DNA of 64,000 nt, taken from the NCBI GenBank assembly GCA_029964075.1, contig CM057142.1:38814392-38878391 (forward strand), in the 5' to 3' direction. Position 1 is the stretch's first letter, and every line of letters begins with the position of its first letter. Shown here in pieces: positions 1-9,800 of the stretch. A program made the translations under genes and the position numbers. Origin of the DNA: Patiria pectinifera. Lineage: Eukaryota > Echinodermata > Asteroidea > Valvatida > Asterinidae. Under the pieces are notes generated by a model, which worked only from the letters and a program-made list of their open reading frames with translations, was not told where the DNA came from and did not search any database.

Positions 1-233
1 AATAATTTGTTTAGAACGTGTACGTTTCAGCCGTCTCCACCACCTTGGGTGTGTTCAAAGCCCATACTGTCGCCACACGGCGCGGATCGGAGCACGTATC
101 ATTACACGAAACAGTCGTTGATAAAGCGCGACTTGTTTTTCTTCGCGATCGAGCAACGACGGTGACGTCACGTCAGACGCCCTCATTGACAAGCTAATTC
201 AAGAACTGAGCCTCCATGCAAACACATTGAACT
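1..233 (+). promoter_or_regulatory. Possible promoter and untranslated leader exon of the aminotransferase
   Basis: Fairly CpG-rich sequence with a perfect palindromic CRE-like site TGACGTCA at 163-170. It is followed by a stretch ending AACT|GTAAGT (donor at 234). No in-frame ATG precedes the donor. It would serve as a non-coding first exon spliced to the acceptor at 3605. This is inference from position and splice consensus only; it could instead belong to a gene left of the window. Confidence 0.3.
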
Positions 234-448
234 GTAAGTTTTCAGACTATTTTGCTGTTTTTTTTCCAAAATGTTCGCTGTTTGGGAACAATATAAGTGG
301 TCTCATGGAATGTCAAGAATGTATAGATCAATCCAGGATAACTGTCTCTCTCATTTGTAATCTCTTTACCGGTTTTTGGGGGTCTTTTTGTCCTCGCGTG
401 GGTTTGTGACTGTGCTACTGTGATGGTGCCCCCAAAGTATGACGAATC

Positions 449-494
449 GGTGGAGCGTTGGTATGGAGGGGTACCCGTAATTCAACGCTCCACT
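449..494. repeat. Short imperfect hairpin
   Basis: Arms GTGGAGCGTTG and CAACGCTCCAC flank a 20-odd-base loop containing GGGGTACCC. Otherwise positions 240-1000 hold nothing I recognise. Confidence 0.5.
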
Positions 495-917
495 CAGTAG
501 AGCTAGTAGTAGTGATAGTGGTAAAGTAGGGTAACATGGGTAAGGCAAAAATAGCATGCGGATGCGGTAATTACTACTACTAGATTAAGCTTGAAATTTC
601 AAGCTATGACATTAGGCCATTTATTCACGATATTCTTGTTATCGTACACAACCAGAAGTATACTTACACTTGAAACTGTTCGCAATTGTATGGACTTTTT
701 GATGATTAAAAATGAGAGCATCCTCGTGGAGAGCGCCATCTTTAAAAGTTTTCGGACTTCGCCTCTTGGTGGCGCGCTATATTATTATTGTCACGTAAAA
801 AAAGAAGCGCTGCGCCGCGCCGGCTGATCGTGTTTTCCATGGAAAATTGAGGAAACACAGTTCTGACAGGTAAAGTAAGAAAAAGAATGTTTCATCCTGA
901 CGCCACTTTTTTTCATC

Positions 918-1005
918 CGCGTAGCCGGCAACAGGGTAGTTGGTTTGGACTTACAATTTTTTCAGCAACTCCCATTCATTTTGTGTTGCTTCGTTCTCTA
1001 AGTGT
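918..1005 (-). repeat. Dispersed repeat, single unit (relative of 59366-59583)
   Basis: The reverse complement reads GAGAACGAAGCAACACAAAA, then GGGAGTTGCTGAAAAAA and GTCCAAACCAAC. It matches both units of the tandem pair at 59366-59583. Confidence 0.7.
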
Positions 1006-1076
1006 CTAAGACAAGTCACTAACGCCACCCGGTAACTTGTGAAGGACTCCCATCCCACTTCATAGTCCGAGTATTA

Positions 1077-1325
1077 ACTAGGACTCTACGGATCGCTTTT
1101 TTAACATTTGGACATGGTTGGGTGATAGTAGATCGCCCGACAATGTTAAAAAAGCGATCCGTACACCGGCAACAGGATAGCCCCATAGGCCTTAATGTGG
1201 CCAATAGTTACTCCTGGAACTATGAGTATGAGGCTCCACGTAGTGGAGGGCGTGGAGCCTCATAGTTCTAGGAGTAGTCAATAGTATGAGGCTCCGCGTG
1301 AGCACGCGGAGCCTCATAAATCATA
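1077..1325. repeat. Cluster of hairpins with repeated 'GAGGCTCC' arms
   Basis: GGATCGCTTTTTTAACATT near 1089 is mirrored by AATGTTAAAAAAGCGATCC near 1142. A second palindrome, TATGAGGCTCCACG / CGTGGAGCCTCATA, lies at 1226-1266 and recurs at 1272-1317 with the flanking phrase TTCTAGGAGTAG. Probably remnants of foldback elements. Confidence 0.6.
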
Positions 1326-1370
1326 GTTCTAGGAGTAGCCAATTTACTGGACTACCTCCGTAAACAAAGG

Positions 1371-1768
1371 CCACACTTCCACCATGTACAAAAACATGTC
1401 GAATTAGAACTTTGTCATTTTTGTCAAATTTTGATTTTCAAATTTAAGCTTAGTTTGCCATTGCAGTTTATTTTTGCTTAGAAGCATACTCACCCTCCGA
1501 CTTTATACTAGGCTAATCAGAAAGTGCTGCCTTTTTCAGATGTCTATTTTTCGTGAAATTTCCAGATTCGTTTGCGCACGTTTGCGTATCAAAATTTCAA
1601 TATGAAATTTTTTACGAAAATTAGACTGAAAAAGGCAGCACTTTCTGATTAGCCTATAAAGAGGGTGAGTATGCTTCTAAAGCAAAAATAAACTACAAAC
1701 TAAGCCTAAATGTGAAAATCAAAATTTGACGAAGTTCGACAAAGTTTTTGTACATGGTGGAATGTGTT
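1371..1768. mobile_element. Foldback MITE, about 400 bp, long inverted arms
   Basis: Two arms of roughly 170-190 bp are near-perfect inverted copies. The left starts CACACTTCCACCATGTAC and runs to GGCAGCACTTTCTGATTAGCC in reverse sense; the right ends GTACATGGTGGAATGTG. No coding capacity. A diverged half-copy is visible near 60590-60670. Confidence 0.75.
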
Positions 1769-3114
1769 TTTACTGAAAAAAAACGTTTTGTTCTTTTTGC
1801 AGAGGATCGATATGAAACAGACTAGTCTGTAGATGAAATTGGATTTTGTTGCTGTGTGACCGGAGACCACCCATCATGACCCATTCTGCATGTACATTAT
1901 CATGTGCATACATGCATGTCCATATAAATCCGTGTATTATCATCATATCTGAGATTCAATTACAAATGTATATTTTAGTCCAAGTAAAAAAATAAACCAG
2001 TTTCCCGTCCCCACCGACTTCTTTTTCGCCACCCACCTCCCTAATCTTTTTTTTTTTTTGTTAATTTAAAAAAAATTGCAAATGCATGAATTAAGTTCAA
2101 CTTAATTCATGCTTTTGCAATTTTTTTTTAATTTATAAATTGTCAATATATTTGCAGATATTTTGTCAACATATTGTCCTTTTATTTTGTTTAAAAACAA
2201 AAAAGTGTTGCTGTGTAGAAATGTTGGCAGCTTTGGACACATTTGTACGAGTATCAGCATAAGAGTCAAGAAAATGGAAGAATACATCTGCCATATTGAA
2301 AAATACACCATCTCGGAAAAAAAGGGGGGGCTGCCTCCTTCATTTTTTGCAAAAAGGCCCAGACGAGAAACTATAGTTTATTACCCAGCCTTATCATGGA
2401 GGCCCATTGCAAGTGCTTTACTCAGCAGCATGTGACAACTACCTGTAGATAACTAAACTGACCTGGGCAAGAACTTTATTGACCTTTGGCAGTATAATCT
2501 CACTATTTATAATCATATCAGGTGTTATCTCGACATGACAAGGCATGGGAGTTACTCTTTACACAATTTTTATTCAGTCTTTACACATGAGCGGAATTTA
2601 ACCGCGTAGTACAGTACTTCAATATTAATGGTACAGTACTGTCATGATAGTTCATGGTAAGTAGGACACCCAGCCCTCTATAAAAGTCTATAACATTTAG
2701 ATTTTTATGAAGTTGAGGTGCAATACTGTTTCTACCTTTATCTTCACTGTAAGTGTGTGGTTTAGGTTTACTCAGTGGGCAACAGTGCTTGCATCTCTCC
2801 AATGCACAATCTATCTCTATTCCTTCCTCCATGCAACCATACATGAGTGTACCCTCTCAGACTTTTGTCAGTCATTTGGTTGCGCAATTGGCCAAAAGCT
2901 CATGGGGCTTGGCTTAAATGTTCAGTCTGTTGTTGACTGCTGTGATGTGGGATAATGTGTTTTTCACACACTAGATCTAAAGGGCCAAGGTTGCTACATG
3001 TATTTGCCCCTTGTGTATAAAAAAACATGTTCAACTTCACAGCAGTCAACAACCAATTTTGTTATATCGTGGCTTGGATACTGCCATTTTATTGCACAGT
3101 CGCGTGCCCAGTCT

Positions 3115-3528
3115 TTAACCCTAACCGCCCTGAATCCTCCAAAATCCTTTTTGCAAATTGGAGGAATTTGCAGGATTGAGGTTACATGGCCAAAGTGCGT
3201 TGCTGATTTCGGAGTACGCACTGTGTCAAGGTCTTGGGCCGGACCTTGTGTTGTTTATGCTCAGCCGTGTATAAATTTAGTCCTTGATTATACTTGACAT
3301 CCTCCGCACTGCTCCAGGATGTCACTGCCTCTGCCTCAGCCTATTGACAGTCATAGCCGGAGGATTTTGCAGGATTCAGGCAGTGGTCACCCCTCCATGG
3401 ACCATATTCAAGAAACAACGGAGGAATTTGCAGGATTGAGGCTATATGCTATTTTTCCATGAGGCCACTTGGAGGATTTTGCAGGATTAAGGCTACACCC
3501 TAGCAAAAAGGCAGGGAGTTAGGGTTAA
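3115..3528 (+). mobile_element. 'TTAACCCTAA' TIR element, copy A
   Basis: Begins TTAACCCTAACCGCCCTGAA and ends GCAGGGAGTTAGGGTTAA. Internal short motifs GGAGGATTTTGCAGGATT recur. A near-identical copy lies at 59859-60238 (about a dozen mismatches in 365 bases by eye) and an inverted, more diverged copy at 31457-31868. No ORF; non-autonomous. Confidence 0.8.
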
Positions 3529-3605
3529 AAATTACCTCATATACACTGCGTTGCATATAAATGACCTAATATACAATCAAATCTCATTTTCCATTTAGCT
3601 TGCAG

Positions 3606-3712
3606 ATGGAGAATAGACTGAAGTCGGAGAGGATTCATACCGAGTGCAAGTTGGTCCAAACTCGTCACCTTGATCGTTCCGCGTGACTGCCCGTCGTAAC
3701 CTCACTGCCGCC
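3606..3712 (+). other. Probable 5' untranslated part of aminotransferase exon 1, with uORF
   Basis: A good acceptor (CATTTAGCTTGCAG, ending at 3605) precedes this segment, and coding starts at 3713. If it is transcribed, it begins with ATG and holds a 26-codon upstream ORF (3606-3686, MENRLKSERIH...) in a different frame. That uORF stops 26 nt before the main ATG and could dampen translation. Confidence 0.4.
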
Positions 3713-3857
3713 ATGAGAGAGAAGAAGCTCTTCACCCCAGGCCCTCTGGGTGTCAGCCTGAGCACCAAGCAGGCCATGCTGGTGGACCTGGGCTCCAGGG
3801 ACTTGGAATTCATTCAGACAGTCCAGTCCATCCGATCCAGGCTTGTGGAGTTAGCTG
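3713..3857 (+). CDS. phnW: AEP aminotransferase coding exon 1
   Basis: Residues 1-48 plus one base. Starts [11 protein letters not shown] and ends RSRLVELAG. Donor is G|GTGAGA (phase 1). The start is chosen by Kozak context, by the position of the TPGP motif near the N-terminus in the family, and by the in-frame TGA at 3671-3673. The 5' part of this exon (3606-3712) is probably untranslated. Confidence 0.93.
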
Positions 3858-6800
3858 GTGAGAATCCCTGACTTGAGAATCCAAGTGCAGATAGGGGACA
3901 ATCATACAATCATTTTGAAAAGAAATCGCTAAATTTGTGCCAATTATAGATCCAAGCTCCGTCTCGTTGAGTAAAATAATCGTGTAGTTTAAGAGTCATT
4001 AAAGAGATTCAAATCTATGTCAGAAAGTATGTACCTCAAAAGTAACAAATTAATAGTAGACTAAATTCAAGCCATGTAGAATCATTTGCAATTACCCAGA
4101 AAAGTAATGTACATGTAACTACTGATTTAATGACAGAAACCTTGCTCAACGTGAAGATAGGACTGGTATCAAGGTTATTGTGTACCCATTCCAACTGAGA
4201 TGGTATTGCTCGAACAAAAACAAAAAAAATCTAGGTCTACTCTCTCTACCATGGGGATAACAGATATTAAACCTTTTCAGTACAGCCCAAGGAAACTCAA
4301 AAGTACATCAAAAATGTAACGTGAGTAACCGTGGAATTGTAACTTCAAAGTTTCAAAATAGTGTGCCCCAAAGGCACAATTTTTTGAGCAATTTTGTTGC
4401 TTCAAACCAAACAAATGCACAAATACCAAATGATCCTACATGTATGTACCTTTATAAAAACAGACGCAAAATACGTTTGAGGAGAAAGAAGAAGAAACAC
4501 ATGTGCAGTGGAACGCCGCTATGATGAACATCACGGGATCCACAGAAAAACGTTCGTTCGGTATAGCGAATTTAAGCTACCGGTTCCCACTTTTTAATAA
4601 ATAAATAACGCGCCCTGGTTACTGAAAGACGACTCTAAACATGTGCCGACTATTGAATATTGTCATTACACAGTGTTTGAGCTTACTACCTACAGCAACG
4701 GGTGTCTTTCCCCTTCTATTCCTTGGGGAAATAATAGTCACTTGTCGCTCTTCTGTTGACTTTTTCAACAACAGTGTTTGGTACAGGACGATGTTCGGTA
4801 TAGCCAAATGTTTGGTGTAGCGACGTCCCACTGTACAAGGGGATAGCGTTGAAAGTTTTAAAGACATGAACATGAAAGATTGGCATTCATGTTGCTGTCA
4901 GGTCATTGTTAGATATTGGTTTATCTGCAGGTGTTTCTTCTGATGACTACACCTGTGTACCTGTACAAGGGAGTGGCACCTTTGCTATTGAGGCTGTTTT
5001 CACCTCTACAATCCCAAGAACAAATGGCAAAGTATGTTATGCTTCAAACCCCCCCCCCATCTCCAGCTTATAAGTTTCTTGCTCATGTTGTTTCACTCTT
5101 AACACTTTTATTTTACTTGCTTACATTCAAATCCTTCATTCTTAGTAGTCTATAGGCAATGTCATTTTTGCCTGGGGAAGTTTTAACCCAAGCATTTATA
5201 TAATTTTTGCACTAATTGTATGAAAATAACCCATAAACAAAGACACTGAAAAATCAAAACCTGGTTATAGAGATTGATGGCTCACTTGAAAGAATGCTAA
5301 AGGTTTTACCCCACTTACTTTTGTTTTCTTTGTTCAACGTAAAATCACTTTAAAATGCTTTATTTTAAAAGAAGAAGCAAGACCCACTGATGATATGCAA
5401 GCTGAAATTGACTACATTTTAGAGAAATAGAAATGCACTGAACATCCTTAGAAATTCAGTTTTGCGCCCTGCTATTTACTTATCATGCAATGGACTGGCT
5501 TGCAATGGACTGTCAGATCGACCCAAGACATCACTAAAGTATTTGTTTTATCAAATCTGAATGTCATATTTGTAAACAGCTTCAAGCTCCAAAACAACCC
5601 AGAGTTACCAGCAACTTGTAATTTTTAGGTGTTTTTTTTAGCATGCCCCCTGACCTCACCTTCTTACCTTTCGTTTATTGTGTTGACTTTTCCAACCTCC
5701 CAGCCGTTATCTGTCGTTGTTGCAGTGAGTCTTAAGTCCATTATTCACTGGTCCTCTCAGAGTCCATCCATGTCAATTCACAAGTCTGGTCACCAGCGAC
5801 AGGCAACGAATAATAACATAGGAATGCTATTGTCACAGTTTAATAGAGCTGGTGACTTGACTTAGATCTTGAAGACTTTTTGATATGGCTTGTGAGGACT
5901 TCATAATGTTTTAACTAATCCATTGCATAGCCTTATACCAGTATAATACTGATTTCTGTTCTCCAGGTTCTCGTTCTAGAGAACGGTGCCTACGGCCGGC
6001 GTTTTGGCCAGATTCTCAAGGTGCTTGGAGTAGACTTCAAGATCTTAACCTTCCTGGAGAATGAGAAGGTTGATGTGGGTTTGGTTGAAGAGGCACTACG
6101 AGGGACCCAGGGCTGGACCAACGTGGCCGTGGTACACTGTGAGACCAGCTCGGGGGTTATCAACCCCATCGGAGAGATTGGACGACTGGTCAAGGAATGC
6201 GTACCAGGTAGATCGGGTATAATGTACAAATATTGGCTGCTTTAAGTCATGGTGTAGTAAAACTAGCCTCCTGAGGTGATCCATGGTGTGTTCTGTTTTG
6301 GAATGAAATGGAATGCTCCATGAATCTCATAGGAGGCTATTTTTACTACGCCACAAGTTGAAGCAGTCAATATTTGTTATATATCGCCTCTCCCACAGAT
6401 TCTGATTTATTTAAAGAGATAACTGATTAATTTAACCAAGATCCAATTAAAATGTACTTCTTTTTCAATATGAAATTTAGTTCAAAATTTATTTGCACTT
6501 TTCCAAACTACGCCTTCGTGAAATATTTGAACCCAGCTTTGTAGCACTAGCACGTTGGAACAAATAACATAAGCAACATTAGCTGGCCTAGGCAAGCTTA
6601 TGATGGTTAAATCCCCCTCCTTCCCTCCATGGTCTGGGCTGTCAAATCAGCAAACTAATTGTAGGTAAAAAGTGTTGCATTTGTTTTGCAGATGCCAGCT
6701 ACTTTGTAGACGCCATGAGTAGCTTTGGTGCTGTGGACATTGAGTTCACGGCCAGCAAGATTGACTTCCTAGTCAGCTCAGCCAACAAATGCCTTGAAGG

Positions 6801-9800
6801 TGTGCCCGGATTCTCCTACGCCATCTGCAGGAAAGACAAACTCAGTGGGTGCAAAGGTACCAAGGAATCAGCCTTATTAACCATAAACCTCCAAGATCCT
6901 TTAAATATTTACCTACGGCGAGCCAATACATCGGCTTGCCATGACACGTGCTGAAGATAGCGATTTGATAAATTGTTTGTGGATTCTTTCCTGTGCCATG
7001 AGGGTTTTTCTCCGGGCTCTCCGGTTTTCCTCCCTCCGCAAAAATCAACACTTTCGAACTCTGGCTGCGCTTCGTGGTCAGACATTGGTCATATGGTGAC
7101 AGTCTAAGGCGCCTTTACATGCCTTCGGCTCGACCATGTTGTAGCTGCGTCCTTCGCAATTCAGCTTCTCAGCTGCGAGTAAGGATAATTAACCCCCCAA
7201 TTTATGAAATTATAATTTATAGTGATTTGACATCTTGAGCATTAAAAATGAAAACAATTACAGTTTTTAATGGTGGAAGAAAAAAACCCGAAAGAATATT
7301 CTGGTGGGAAAAACCCATGGAATTAGGTAGGGACTGAAAACACAATCCAAATGTGGGCATGGACAGGAATTGCACCTCGGCTATAGCGGTGTAAGGCGAG
7401 GAAAGAACCACTGTGTCAACTTGATGTGCCCTTTTTCTTTTCTTTTATTACGGGATCGCGCCTTCGAGACAATTTTTTGTTTCTGTTTGTATATAAGGCA
7501 TGAGCTTTGCCAGACTTTTGACTAAAATCAGACCTGTTGAATCTGAATATAAAGCGTTATATCTTTCAGACCTTTCATCCAATTTTCAGACCTTTTTGTT
7601 TCTTGACAATCTCATCCCTGACATATTATATTCAGGCTGGTCAAGGAGTCTATCTCTAGACTTGGTCAGTCAGTGGGAGACACTGGAACAAACCGGTCAG
7701 TTCCGGTTCACCCCGCCCACTCATTGCATGCTAGCCTTCAAACAGGCGCTGACTGAGTTGGAGGAAGAGGGAGGCATATCTGAGCGAAGAAAAAGGTCAG
7801 ACATTTTTTTTAAGGCCACTTCCATTTGATATACATATTCTATATAATATTTATATAATATTGGATGAGAGAATACAAGAATATATTGCACGAGCTATAA
7901 CAGAGTGCGATTTTGTTAGAGCGAGTGCAATATATTCTTGTATCCCCCGGAAAAAGCCATCGGATATTATTATTTTCATAATCAGGCTGACTTGATCCGC
8001 AAGAAATAAATTTCATGATGCTGTCTTGTAATAATCGTTATCTGCTTACCTCACTTTCACTTGATAAAGAATAAGAGAGCATAGCCAAATTTCTTTTTAA
8101 TATTTTTAATAATTGTCCACAGATATAAGGAGAACAATCGCATCATTTGCGAAGGAATGAAGGCATTTGGTTTTAAGACATTGTTGGATGACACACATGA
8201 CGGCTTCATAATAACGTCATTCCACTACCCACAGCATGACAATTTCAACTTCAAAGATTTCTACACAAGACTACAGGAAAAAGGTAGGTTTAGAGCTCAT
8301 TGCTTCACTGGTACCCTCTCTCTCTCCTTTCCATGCCGAGAATATAACTGAAGGATTATGGAACCAGTTTCCAATCATCAAGAATTCCTATTGAACATTA
8401 TTTTCGGTTAAGAAAAGGTCCCTACTGAAAAATTTGGACAATAATTGGTCTTTATTCACAAAATGTTGCTGAATTTTCAATGTCATCACCAAAAATATAG
8501 CAAGTTGCTGGAGAAAAATATTTGTGAGGCATTCTGGCAAAATGAGACAGAAATGGGCAGAGGCCATAGTGGAGAAATTGCCAAAAACCAATGGGGGTGA
8601 TATTTGTTCAATGTTCAGATTGATTGATATTTGTAATCTTTGATATGTCTACCACACATATTTTAAAGAAATACTATGAAAATCTTGGAATAAAAGGGTT
8701 AATAGGGAAAAACAAGTGGCATCTTTAATTTTCACAACTATGAACTCGAAAATTTAAAGTCTTTTTGCTCAGTATTTTTTGTGTGTGGACATGTCGATAA
8801 ATGCAAACTTTAAACAGCCATAAGTGGTCAGCGGAATGTCTGATGAAAGTGCAACAAATATATTTTCAGGAGAATTGTTTTTTCCTTTCTAACATCCTCA
8901 AACCCTCATTTCGACCTTTGTCCAGCTCTGTCTCAGTTTGCAACATATTGCATTTGTATGAAATTTACCAAAAAACAAAAATGTGGGTCTTTTCCAGAAA
9001 TTTGTTGACTGCTGTAAGAAACTTTTAGCTCTCAACTGAAGATTTAAACTCCCTTCTTACATCAGTTGTGTCTTCGGAAAGAATTTTGCAACCTGATGCT
9101 GCTTTTTCCTTCATATATCATCTCAATGAAGGTCAGTCATTGCAAAAATGAATCTGGGACTGAGAAACATTTCCAATTTTGTTTGTATATGCTTTTAAAA
9201 TTTTTTTGACTCTCCATAGACTTTGTACACAACCGCTGAAGTAGCGTCAGGTTGCAACATTCTTTCCGCTTCTTCTAAAAATGAAAGTTTATTATAACTT
9301 TTAACTTATAACTTTATTAAATTTCTCCATTTCTTTATCGTTTTCATCTCATTTTTGTTCCCGAAACATTCTCTCAACAGGGTTGTAAGGTGTTTTTCCT
9401 GCTGTTATGTCTCCAGGAGTTGGCAATCCTTCGGTGACAAGATAGCGACTTGGATACAGTGGAAATCACCGTCTTGGATTTGAGAAGTTTCACATTTCGC
9501 CAGATCAGGAAGCAATTCGTGGGATCTTTCACAGCAGATGGGGATAACCAGGTTCTTCTCTTAAAAACAAATTTTGTTCCGTTCAAGATTCCACCCTGCT
9601 TTTGATTTATTGTCTTATTAGATGTTAAAAGTTTCCAATTTCGTCGGCTCAGGAAGCACTTCGTGGGATCTTTTATAGCAGTAACCAGGTGCTTCTCTGG
9701 AACAAATTTCATTCAAGATCCCACCCGGCTTTTCATTGATTGTTTTATCAGATGCATGTGCTTGGTCATCGGATGCCATAGAGGGGTGCTCTCCATCACG

